The translations under genes and the position numbers were made by a program. From NCBI GenBank assembly GCA_009746045.1, contig RPFO01000667.1, positions 1 to 64,000 of the forward strand: 64,000 bases of DNA, read 5' to 3'. Under the pieces are notes generated by a model. That model did no database searches. It had not been told where the DNA came from and was given only the letters and a program-made list of their open reading frames with translations. This DNA is from Mesostigma viride (Eukaryota; Streptophyta; Mesostigmatophyceae; Mesostigmatales; Mesostigmataceae). This document shows, in pieces, positions 55,247-64,000 of the stretch. Position 1 is the first letter of the stretch, and every line of letters begins with the position of its first letter.

Positions 55247-56386
55247 CTATGGCCGCCCGTGTAAGGGGTCCATGAGCCCACGGAGCAGGGGGTACTGCCT
55301 CTCCGCCTTCTCCTCCAGCTTGGTGAGGGCATCTGCAGGGTTGTCCACACCAGGCACATGTTCAATGTGAGCTAGGTAGGACATCTCCTTGAGCAACAAG
55401 TAGTCAAGGTCCCTGCTCCTGGCCAGCTGCCTGTGCACAAATTGCACCATGCCCATGCTATCAGTCCTCACCAGTGTGTGCAGCTGCAACCTACAGGAAG
55501 CCACTTGACATAGCTGGTAGAAGAGCTCCCTCAAGTAAAGAGCAGTATGCAGCCCTTCACAGATTGCCCTGCACTCAGCAATATCACTGCTGGGTGTAAC
55601 CCTGTTCTGCAACCGACTGTACCAGGTAACAAGTGAGGTGTGATCTTGCTCCAGGGTAACTAATGCTGCTGCCCGGCCCCTGACCTCTGTGACCTTCCTA
55701 TTGTCCATAGAACTGTCCACATAGAGAACCATGTCAAGGGGCTTGTACAAATCCACAGGACCCAGTATGAGAGGGGGAGACATCATGACAGCCTGCACCA
55801 CACTCTCAGCACCCACCTCAACCAGCTGGGAATCAGTAAGTCGACTCAGAACCAGCAAGTCAGGGGCACATATACTTGCAAGCCATGCCAGCATGCCCCT
55901 GATGGTAGCACACCTAGCCTGCGTGATGGGCTCCTGCAATGCATCTACAATCTGCTGTGGGTAGTCCTTACCACCCTCCATCCTGATGAACCACGAGCCC
56001 TTGGCTTGGAACAACGTAGCCTGCATGCCACAGAAGACCATAGGCTCATTCTCCACCATGTGCTGTATCTTACCCAGCTCAAACCGCTTCTGGATCTTAG
56101 CCAAGACAGCCTCAACCCAGTCTGGTGGACCTATGAGATGCAGGTCATCACCATGCAGTGAGGCAAAGACAGGAAGGCCATTGTAGGACCCTTGGAACAA
56201 ACAGGGATCCACTGGAGACACGAGAACCCACAAGTATTCTTCAAGAATTTCTCTAGGCTCTTTCTCCAGATAATGGGACTGGACCTGAGACCTTCCAACC
56301 CTTTCAGAATTCTCAGGTACCTGGCCTTTATCTCTGCTCTCCATACAGCAGGTACAGTCACAAAGAAAGGAGGGATATCTCTCCAA
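55247..56386 (-). pseudogene. Copia-like RT C-terminus and RNase H
   Basis: Useful coding starts about 56225 (LWVLVSPVDPCLFQGSYNG), preceded by out-of-frame sequence. The catalytic RT box reads SLHGDDLHLIG, with HGDD where most Copia elements have YVDD. RGMLAWLASICAPDLL matches the Copia block after the palm. RNase H motifs follow: MVLYVDSSMDNRK, TPSSDIAECRAICEGLHTAL (catalytic Glu) and HVPGVDNPADALTKLEEKAE. It joins the upstream RT frame after a frameshift near 56215. Confidence 0.85.
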
Positions 56387-58779
56387 GTCTGCCTAGCCTG
56401 ATCTTGGTCACCCTTGAGAAAAGCCCTCTTGAAATCAATCAGCACAGAGCTATAGGGCACACCCTTAACCAGAAAAGACAGAAATATACACAGCAGAATC
56501 CTCCACGTGTCATGCAGCATCCCTGGAGTATAGAGCTCCTCATCTAACAACTGGCCAGTGCCATGATACTCGGTTACAACTGGTCTGACATGTGGCACCT
56601 GGACACCATCAACCTCCTTGAGCTTGAGGACAAACATCAATCTGAGCAGCTGGTGAACTTCTGGCAGCTCATCCACAGGTTCTGCACAGTTGGAAACTAT
56701 CCACTCATGCCCAGAAGCAACAAAGCCAAGAGTCCATGCCTTAGCCATCTTGGGGCTCTGCATCATCTCGACTAGCTGGCGCCAGGGAATAGGACTGTGA
56801 GCAGCTATCTGGTACCTGTTTACCCCTAACTGCCTTGGATCAAAGGTGGTTGGGATTATCAACAAGTCCTCAGCTATGGGCTCCTGACTCTGAGGACCCT
56901 CAGCTGGCTGACTCCTAACAGCCTTCACCGCCACTGCAAGACCCTGGGAATAGTGATATCTTTCAAGGGGGAGGCTGCCCCTGCCTTCTAGTGCCAACTC
57001 ATCAGAGGTCAAAGTAACCCCTGGCATGCACAAGAAGTTCTGTCCCAGAATGGCAGGCCCCTTATAGCCCTCTACCACACAGAACGTGGTGGGCACCCCT
57101 AAGATAGGCACACTCACTTCCCCAAGGATCTTCATGGACACCTTTCCTGAGAAATCAGACACAGCAAGGCAACTGGGATGGGACATCTGTAAGCCTACAG
57201 CATCCTCTTCCCTGATGACAGACACCTGTGAGTTGGTATCTACCTCCATTGTAGCTGCCCAGCACGACCCCCACCCCGTGAGCTTGGATACCTTGGGATC
57301 ATGTTTGCTGCGCATGAGTGCTCGGATGACGTCCGCCATGAGAGGCCCCCGGGCCTTAGGTGGCTGCCCCGTCCCCTCTGGCCTTGTGACAGTTGCTTCA
57401 GCAGCCTCCTCCTGCTCGTCATCTTCCAGCAGGGACAGACCATCATCCACCACCAGAGGATTGTTAGCTGCTGCTGCCTGGCTCTGGCCTGGCTCCTCAA
57501 CCCAGCTGGGAGGGCCTGGCCCGTCTGCAGGCCAGATTGCATGTGGCCTTCTTTCCTTGACATGAGCCCAGGACAACCTGTACACGTGCCTTGGATCCTT
57601 TTCCAAAGCCACCAGGCAAGATCTGTTAGCTTCTTCCACACGAGTGACAACCCCATCCTGCCACTTCCCCCGCTTGCCTGGAATAGATGGTTCCTTCCAC
57701 ATCCTGACCTTCAGCCCCACCTGAGGCCTCAGCACATTCCAGTTCTTGTCCTTACGTCTCAGCTGGGCAAATAACCTATCTGCCTTCCTAAGACTGGCCT
57801 GCACCACGTTCTCAGGCAACAAGCTATACTGCAGGGCCAGGGGAGAGACAGCCACACCATCAAAGTAATAGTTAACCCTGTGGTTCAGCTGCTCTTCTAT
57901 CCCCTTACACCAGGCTGCCCTCTCTAAGGCAGATGCCACAAGTGGCACTGACTCTGCTGCTAGCACCACTGTCTTCACTTCACGTATGGATCTCTCTACA
58001 GCCCCTTGCTGCCCATGACTCTCCCTGGGGACTACTACCAGCTTACAAGGCAGCTGGTCCTGATGCTTGAGCAAACAGTCAAACTGCAAGTCTGCCTGCA
58101 CACTCTTGCACACCCCAAAGCCTGGGATCAGGGCCTTCATACCCAACAACAAGTGGTGCTCCTGCATACCAGGCAGAACGTCTATCAGCCTGTATCTGCT
58201 GAACCTGTCCACTGCCACCAATATATACAAGCCCCTGATATGCTGGATATCCATCTGGATGTCGCCACGCTCCCTAGCAGGCTCCCTAGCATGGGACTGA
58301 GGTGGGTGAACAGCATTCTCCTGGCAACCACAGTTCTCAGCAGCAGCCTGGCATGCCTCCCACAAAGGCTCCCTACCTAGCTTCCAAGCAAACATTGCTG
58401 CCTGCCCAGAATGCCCAAACATATGATGCAATCTATGGCCAGCCTCAGCATAGCTCAGCACTCTGTCAGTACTGACCTGGCGAGACGTCTGAACCGTGTG
58501 TGGGGACACATGATCCACTCCTGAGGTTCCAGGGCTTCCTGCAGGCCATCCTGACGCCCCAAGCCAGGTCCTGCACCCTGGACCGCTCCAGGCCCTTCCA
58601 GCAAGGTCCTTGGCCCTCCAGGCCAGCACCTGCTGGAGACCCACCACCTGCATGAGGCATAGGGAATTCAGCTGCAGCATTGTTATTGCAATCCAGTGGA
58701 AGAACAACATCTTTACACCCTTGGTGCTGCACAAGGGGCACACCCCCATCCTTATGTACATCCAACACACCTTCCCCAA
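56131..58779 (-). pseudogene. Copia-like pol: integrase, protease-like domain, RT N-terminus
   Basis: Residues ~105-150: HHCC zinc-binding region (HRLHHMFGHSGQAAMF; CQAAAENCGC). Residues ~165-260: DDE core with IQMDIQHIRGLYILVAVDRF, SVQADLQFD and QQGAVERSIREVKTVV. Residues ~505-590: retropepsin-like segment with MEVDTNSQVSVI (Asp-Thr-Asn-Ser where Asp-Thr/Ser-Gly is usual) and AILGQNFLCMPG. Residues ~690-850: RT N-terminal part with VLIDFKRAFLKGD and SSPIIWRKSLEKFLKN. The frame then runs out of phase near 56215 and stops at 56131. The first ~100 residues are unrecognised. I find no protease between gag and integrase. Confidence 0.82.
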
Positions 58780-58812
58780 GGGGTGATTGACTATTTACAG
58801 GGGATGATGTAG

Positions 58813-59775
58813 CTAGTCACTGCTGCCCCGACTGGCCCCCTGCCCCAGCAGGCTTGGCCTTCCTGTCAGGACACTCACGACGCCAGTGACCTTCCTTGCC
58901 ACACACAAAGCATGCTCCACCCTTCTTCCCAGACCCAGCCCCACCCTTGCCAGGCTTCCCTGGCCTCCCTGAGACTGTCCACCCTGCTTGCCCTGGTTGC
59001 CTTGAGCTTGGCCCTTGCCTTGCCCTTGGCCACCCTTACCCTGCTGACCACCAGCTTGCTGGCTCCCAACCCCTCCTTGGGAACCTGCACCCTTGCCACC
59101 CTGAGCCCCCTGCCTCTGGCGCCTGAAGCGCTTACGCTTGTTGGGCCTTGCCCCATCACGGGCTGGGTACCCGGGGACATCACCTTGGCCCTGCACAGCG
59201 GAGGTGGCATTGCTGCCATGGGACTGGATAGCTTTGCAGGCAGGATCTGGCTTCCTTATGCTGAGGATTACAAGCTCCAGAGCACGCAAGGAGCCATCAG
59301 TCTGGTTAAGAAACATGCGGGCACTGTTCCTCCCATCCACACTCAAACCCATACGGTCCAGGAAATAGTCTGCCAAGGCCCTATCTGTGACCAGGAAGCC
59401 ATACTTGGCCCCCTTGTCCCTGATACGGTTGAGCCTAGCCCATTCCTCTGCCACAGGACCCACTATCTCAAAGGTGTCATACTGATGTTTATAGTAGTTG
59501 GTGAGGTTGAGAACCTTGTCAGAGAACTCCTCCCTCAACCCATCCAGGAACTGTGCCCAGGTTAGCTTATCCTTGACACCAGTCCTAGCCTTTTCCCTGA
59601 CACGCTCTGACGAGTCCCTGTTGCACGTGGACGAGTGAAACACTTGCACTAGGTTGACAGTGGGGTCCACGGAGAGCACAACCAGCTCCATGTCCTCTAG
59701 CCACTTGTCTAGAGCTTCCTGTGCTAGTGGTGGGTTAAGAGGCTTTTGTCCATTCATAAGCGTGACTGCACTCAT
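58813..59775 (-). CDS. Copia-like gag with out-of-frame CCHC knuckle
   Basis: A 320-codon frame: residues 1-200 form a gag-like helical domain (LDKWLEDMELVVLSVDPTV; WARLNRIRDKGAKYGF), then a Gly/Gln/Lys-rich basic tail. The zinc knuckle CFVCGKEGHWRREC lies at 58912-58871 but in a neighbouring frame, so a single indel near 58925 has shifted this copy; the shifted reading ends SGQQ and stop near 58816. The ATG overlaps the stop of the upstream ORF as ATGA. Confidence 0.75.
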   Translation of the reverse strand: MSAVTLMNGQKPLNPPLAQEALDKWLEDMELVVLSVDPTVNLVQVFHSSTCNRDSSERVREKARTGVKDKLTWAQFLDGLREEFSDKVLNLTNYYKHQYDTFEIVGPVAEEWARLNRIRDKGAKYGFLVTDRALADYFLDRMGLSVDGRNSARMFLNQTDGSLRALELVILSIRKPDPACKAIQSHGSNATSAVQGQGDVPGYPARDGARPNKRKRFRRQRQGAQGGKGAGSQGGVGSQQAGGQQGKGGQGQGKGQAQGNQGKQGGQSQGGQGSLARVGLGLGRRVEHALCVARKVTGVVSVLTGRPSLLGQGASRGSSD

Positions 59776-60167
59776 GTGAGGTCTCGACCCTGGCAGCGCT
59801 TCACCGGCTCCACCACAGTGGGTGTCACAGCAACAACGCCACTTGGGCCAGCAAGCACAGGGGAGAGCACATCCACGTGAGGCCTCTTACCATTGCCGTC
59901 AGCGGAGGTGTCCCTCTTACGCTTCTCCACGGCAGGTTGCCCATTCGCCACCGTTATTGCATCAGATGCCCTAGCGCCCGCGCCTTGCGCGCCTCCTCCA
60001 CCGAGTCTTCGTGCCGTCTCTTGCTGCCTGGTCTCTTTCCCCCATCGCCTCGCTGGCTGGGATCGCCTCCCCACCAGCTGCTCCTTGTCTTGCCGAGGCT
60101 CCTGGCTTGCCCCAGCCGGTGCCTCCATCTCGCCCTTGTCGCCGTCTCCCGGTTTGCCACGAGGCAT
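59772..60167 (-). CDS. Small basic ORF ahead of the Copia-like gag, 131 aa
   Basis: Begins MPRGKPGDGDKGEMEAPAG, low-complexity and rich in Arg, Gly, Gln and Ala, ending CQGRDLT. A TATATAA sequence lies directly before its ATG (about 60167-60173). Its stop overlaps the gag ATG (ATGA), so the two could be linked by reinitiation or -1 frameshifting, or this could be the displaced N-terminus of gag. No family recognised. Confidence 0.45.
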   Translation of the reverse strand: MPRGKPGDGDKGEMEAPAGASQEPRQDKEQLVGRRSQPARRWGKETRQQETARRLGGGGAQGAGARASDAITVANGQPAVEKRKRDTSADGNGKRPHVDVLSPVLAGPSGVVAVTPTVVEPVKRCQGRDLT

Positions 60168-60526
60168 TATATACAGTGGGATGGCAAAACAAAACAGGCG
60201 ATAGACAAGGAAAACAGGCTCAAGCGCTGGTGCTGCCTGAAGAAGCCGCTGGCTGCTCTCCAGCTACTGCCTCCTCCTCACGCTCCTGCGCTGTGCGTGC
60301 CACCGGTGTCCCCACGCGTGGAACTGAGCGGACCTCCTCCGCGTTGTAAGGACCTAGCACACGGCTCACCGGCCTCCCGGCTGCTGTCTGCTCTACCGGC
60401 AGTCTAGGCGCACTGCCACGGCGATACCACTGAAGATTTCTGACCCACCGACTACCACCACCTCGCCGGTCGTTCCGCGAGCCCCGACCAATCTCCCCAA
60501 AATCGTGTTCCGGCTCAAAGGGATGT

Positions 60527-61366
60527 TTAACTCTGCCCTACGCCGAGCCGAGTATCCCTCGTTTGTGCCGTCACCCTCGTCAATCTGTTGTGACGACGGG
60601 CTATGATTCCCGTTGGCCGGTCCACGAACTGATCGTGGAACTCCTCGTCGGAGACGTCTCGACCGGTGATGACTGTCACCGTCGGCCCAGTCGCCCCTGG
60701 CCTGCTCTGCAACCTCGGAGTGTCCAAGGTCGACCAAATCCCCGGCGGACGCGTAGTGATCACCCAGTGATCGGCGTGACCACGCGCCTCTTGGATCAGA
60801 ATGTTGACCAGGTGCTCACACGTTTGAGCCACCACCTCGGCCGAATCCCACGGGCTATCGGCCTCGCGCGTCTGCGCGTCCCGTATGATATGTGACGCGT
60901 CGGTCCCCTCCCCCAGCGAGCTTGTCGCCACCCAGTGATTATACAATCTGGTTCCACCTAAACAGATGGCCACCAGTTGGCCCAGCGTCTCACGCGCTAA
61001 GTCCAGCGCCTGGATGGTTACGTGCCCGCCCTGGTACGCAACTTCTAAACTGTAGATCAACGAAGCAATTTCGTCGCGAATGGCGACGAGGCGCTCCGTG
61101 CAGACCCGTCCTGTTTCCCCTGGCGACGTCGTCGCCCTAATCCTCATCACCACAGGGTCGTTTGCCGACGGCCCTGCTGCGTTACCGAACACAGCGACCC
61201 AACCTCCTTCCGCAAGGCCCCTCGCAACGTGGGCCGCTTGCACAAATGTAGAAGCGTTGGACGGGTGATTATAGGGGTAGAATGCGTTTTCGCGCGCCGG
61301 CAACTCTGGAGCTGCTTCGCGCCTGGGAGATGACTCAGGTGTCGTAACCCGAGCCTCGGCCGACAT
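60527..61366 (-). CDS. Hypothetical protein, 279 aa
   Basis: An ATG-started single frame with coding-like composition: MSAEARVTTPESSPRREAAP, then an Ala/Glu-rich predicted helical middle (LVAIRDEIASLIYSLEVAYQ; LDLARETLGQLVAICLGG) and a Thr/Arg-rich tail ending DTRLGVGQS. No zinc finger, protease or polymerase motif. It lies between the Copia-like gag side and the right 88-bp repeat, in the same orientation as the element. It may be an extra ORF of that element, a gag of another one, or a host gene. I do not recognise it. Confidence 0.5.
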   Translation of the reverse strand: MSAEARVTTPESSPRREAAPELPARENAFYPYNHPSNASTFVQAAHVARGLAEGGWVAVFGNAAGPSANDPVVMRIRATTSPGETGRVCTERLVAIRDEIASLIYSLEVAYQGGHVTIQALDLARETLGQLVAICLGGTRLYNHWVATSSLGEGTDASHIIRDAQTREADSPWDSAEVVAQTCEHLVNILIQEARGHADHWVITTRPPGIWSTLDTPRLQSRPGATGPTVTVITGRDVSDEEFHDQFVDRPTGIIARRHNRLTRVTAQTRDTRLGVGQS

Positions 61367-61397
61367 GAAACCTTTGCAAACAGAAATGCAATAGTAC

Positions 61398-61485
61398 GAG
61401 TTAGCGAGCAGCCAGAACTGTGAGTTCCTGGTCTCTCACGCCACACAACGGGATAAGCCAAAGTTGCAAGGCAGCAACCTTTTAA
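61398..61485. repeat. 88-bp repeat, right copy
   Basis: Direct copy of 53589-53676, about 30 bp upstream of the 279-codon ORF start on the minus strand. Confidence 0.85.
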
Positions 61486-62720
61486 GGGGAGGGGACACCC
61501 CTAAAGGGCACTTTTCTGGAAACCATACCTATGCATGTGCTAAAAATCCAATGATGATTGGGGACCATTAATATGATAAAAAAAAATTTTCCAGCCACTT
61601 GGGGGGGGTACTAGCCCCCACAGGGCACCGGTAACGCGCTAAAAATAGAAAAAGACGCTATTCTAGTCACATTTTTCCTAGGGCAGTGGGCAAACATATT
61701 GGGACCAAATCATATATTCCCATATAGTTCCCTGACTTTTGAGAAATGCTACCTAATTTTGAGCACAAAATAATCATGTTTACACACATTGATGGATTTT
61801 CCCGCAAAAAGGGTACTTTTTTAATGAAAAAAAAAATTATCAAATCATAAACACATGGAATAGGGCCAAATCATATATTCCCAAATACTAGAGGTTGGGG
61901 GACATGCAGCCCCAAATTTTCAGGTCATTCTGACAAGCGCAGCCCTATTTGATGGATATTCCTAGATTGCCACCTGTGACGAAGCTAAGGGAGGTTTTAG
62001 CTAGTATTTAACCACACTAACACCCCTTTATACATCTAAGCCTCATGAAAACTGGCCAAACCACATACTACCATTCTCTGCACATATGGTACCTCCTATG
62101 TTCAAGGTTTGACGCCATTCTGACAAGAACTGCCCAAGTTACAACCATTCCAAGACGGCCACCCATGTAGACGCTACAAGGAAATTAGAGTAACCATTTA
62201 GCCACACTAGCACCTCCTTCTTCATCAAAGACATCTGCAAACTGACCAAAGCACACATAATCAACTCCTGCACGCTGACGGCAACGCATGCTCAATGTGG
62301 GGGGTCATTGCGACAAGAACTGCTCAAGTTGATGGGTTTCCTATATGACCACATGACAAGGCGCTAAGGACCACTCAGTAAGTTAGTAACCCCACAGTGC
62401 CACTTAATATGCCATCCAACATGCACCAAAACCATGCAGAGTATGTTTACAAAGTACAAAGGGGTGGCCACGCACCTCATATTATGTCTTCATCATCCCT
62501 CCAGCATGGCCAGCCTTGTAAATATGTGCATAGCCTTGACGATGGTAGCCCTAACATGCCTAAGCGGCATTTCCTATGTTTCTCCCAGGTTAGAGTGTAA
62601 GGTTGATGCCAACCAAGCTAATCAACACAACAACACCTCCTAAACTGTCCTCCCCGGCATGGATGACAAACTGGGACTATGGAGGGCAAGGAACCAAGTA
62701 AGAACATGGTATATATAGCT
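61486..62720 (+). repeat. AT-rich region with degenerate ~190-bp tandem repeat
   Basis: No gene. Landmarks repeat with spacing 186 and 193 bp: CATTCTGACAAG near 61928, CATTCTGACAAGAACTGCCC near 62114, CATTGCGACAAGAACTGCTC near 62307. Between them CCACACTAACACCCC / CCACACTAGCACCTCC and AAACTGGCCAAACCAC / AAACTGACCAAAGCAC also recur at the same phase. Weaker earlier units are suggested by ATCATATATTCCCA at about 61708 and 61868. Confidence 0.7.
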
Positions 62721-62751
62721 TGGTTTATATATATAGCCCAGCCACTACTCG

Positions 62752-63429
62752 GTGGCGCTCCGGCACCAGCTATTTGCCCCGCAGCCTCTTGTTCCGGCCG
62801 GGCGGCCTTGTGGTAGCTGTGGGCAGCCGCTGGATCCCACGGGGACTCACTACCTTGCCTGCATGGGGGGCCAACAGAATCAGAATTGGTATTTGTATTT
62901 GCACACTGTCCTCCTGACGGTGGTGCTCGCCATGATTCGGTCGGTTTTCCCCCACGCGAACATCCGGTCCGAGGATGCGGATGGCGCTGCCTTCTATTCC
63001 CCCAACCACCGGCCTGACATCGTGGTGCTGGACTTTGAGGGGGGTGGCCGGCATCTGCTTATTGACGTTTCGGTGGCGCGGCCCTTGGCTCTTAGCCACG
63101 TGGCTGGGGCCTCCCTCACGGCAGGTTACACGGCGGACCGGGCGGAGCGGACCAAGCTCCTGGCCTACGGCGACGTCGGGCACCATCGTGTGGTGCCCTT
63201 TGTCCTGGAGGAGTTTGGGGCCATGGGGCCCCTGACCTCCGCCTTCTTCAAGGAGTGTTGCCGGCTCCGGGAGGACCGGCTGGACCTGGAGGGCCAGCGG
63301 GCCCCATGGTCGGCGCGGACCTGGACGTCATATTGGCGTCAGCGCTTGTCGGTGGCGCTGACTCGGGCCATGGCGGACATCATGCTCCGCCGTACGCGGG
63401 CTGATTTTGCGGTGCAGCAGGGCTATTAG
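62752..63429 (+). CDS. LINE C-terminal region: Cys/His motif and restriction-like endonuclease
   Basis: An open frame of 225 codons, the intact relative of 37860-39045. Seen: CGSCGQPLDPTGTHYLACMGG (Cys/His cluster of LINE C-termini), then FYSPNHRPDIVVLDF and LLIDVSVARPL, the PD...D core of a restriction-like endonuclease that nicks target DNA, then EDRLDLEGQRAPWSARTW. The RT that should precede it is not present; sequence before about 62740 is unrelated, so the insertion is 5'-truncated and non-functional even though this part is uninterrupted. The first residues are not a true protein start. Confidence 0.75.
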   Translation: MALRHQLFAPQPLVPAGRPCGSCGQPLDPTGTHYLACMGGQQNQNWYLYLHTVLLTVVLAMIRSVFPHANIRSEDADGAAFYSPNHRPDIVVLDFEGGGRHLLIDVSVARPLALSHVAGASLTAGYTADRAERTKLLAYGDVGHHRVVPFVLEEFGAMGPLTSAFFKECCRLREDRLDLEGQRAPWSARTWTSYWRQRLSVALTRAMADIMLRRTRADFAVQQGY

Positions 63430-64000
63430 GTTCCTCCCGTTAGGCGTTTCCATTGGTCTTATCGTACTTCGTAGTATAGAGCTTTGACATGGCTCTGTAT
63501 ATAGGTTTATAGCTGGGCGTTTGCTTTGGTTTGAGTGATTTCACTCTGCTGTAAGTAATTATATTTTTAAAATATATAGCTTGCATGCAGTCATGCATGT
63601 CAACCATGGTTGGCTCAGCACATTGTAGTCTTGTCACATCATCATAACAAAGGAAAGCTCAAACAACCATTGGTGCCAGCTATCTACATGCAGTCACACA
63701 AATGCAATATCTCCAACATCATCATCACTATAACACTTCCATCCCTGCACGATAAAATGCAAAGAAACCATTGGCGTCCCTTCACCGCATGAGCGCTGTG
63801 ATGCCGCAGCGGCCTGTGAGGAGAGGGTGCGTCACTCTCAAACAACAAGAAGCGTCCATACGCACAACATCCTTGCCATAACACGTTTTATGAAATGCCT
63901 TATAGCTTCCCGAAGAGCTATAGGCTGCGACTGAAGCGGCCCTGATCACGACATCAACGAAAACAATCTAAAGCTGCCAGGTATTCGACAACACAACGGC
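63430..64000. other. LINE 3' flank and intergenic DNA
   Basis: The first part is probably the 3' UTR of the LINE fragment; the rest shows short open frames only and nothing I recognise. Confidence 0.4.

Larger units (their letters stand above)
55247..60167 (-). mobile_element. Copia-like retrotransposon with order gag-IN-PR-RT-RH
   Basis: Minus-strand order: small basic ORF (60167-59772), gag with a CCHC knuckle (59775-58813), integrase, aspartic-protease-like domain and RT N-terminus in one 882-codon frame (58779-56131), then RT C-terminus and RNase H (56386-55247). Sequence motifs are Copia-type, but the protease-like domain lies after integrase rather than before it. Two frame breaks (gag end; mid RT) show it is no longer intact. 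LTRs are not identified. Confidence 0.8.

Noticed and set aside
60421-60430. Possible primer-binding site TGGTATCGC (minus strand) for the Copia-like element
   Set aside because: Only about nine bases match, which is expected by chance in a window this size, and no LTR pair supports it.

Overview
The window looks like nuclear DNA of a green alga (Chlorophyta most likely; I cannot name class or genus). The best evidence is a five-exon gene for a plastid PDZ-TPR protein of the MET1/TEF30 family with a transit-peptide-like N-terminus and GT-AG introns. Around it lies an extremely repeat-rich landscape of non-LTR and LTR retroelements, microsatellites up to 1.2 kb, and nested insertions. There are no prokaryotic operons, CRISPR arrays or rRNA genes.

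Layout. 1-5.9 kb: decayed Ty3/gypsy element (gag, protease, RT, RNase H, start of integrase), cut off by an unrelated GC-rich gag-like ORF (5.9-7.9 kb) with a polypurine tract and candidate LTR after it. 9.0-10.3 kb: unrecognised acidic/coiled-coil protein gene. 10.5-16.5 kb: minisatellite, a 5'-truncated LINE with an 11-bp target duplication, and a LINE endonuclease fragment split by a complete TRIM-like mini-LTR element. 16.55-25.04 kb: a 1,024-bp palindrome made of smaller palindromes, one arm of which carries a complete 7.46-kb LTR element without recognisable pol. 25-32 kb: a (CAA)n array, a diverged solo LTR, and a chimeric LINE that seems to have formed by template jumping and then took a TTAA-flanked TIR element. 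32.8-49 kb: host genes, namely two beta-like glutathione S-transferases (216 aa; 321 aa with an N-terminal extension) separated by LINE debris and huge GGAC/GGAT arrays, then the MET1/TEF30 gene divergent from the second GST. 51-53.6 kb: the longest LINE copy. 53.6-61.5 kb: a Copia-like element on the minus strand whose aspartic-protease-like domain lies between integrase and RT, with an unknown 279-codon ORF upstream. 61.5-64 kb: a degenerate tandem repeat of roughly 190 bp and the 3' end of a LINE with a restriction-like endonuclease.

How it fits together. Likely host functions are few: photosystem II assembly/repair (MET1/TEF30) and glutathione-dependent chemistry (two GSTs, the longer perhaps organellar). 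Nearly everything else is mobile DNA, and clean target duplications allow the order of several insertions to be read. The most unusual object is the multi-level palindrome at 16.55-25.04 kb.
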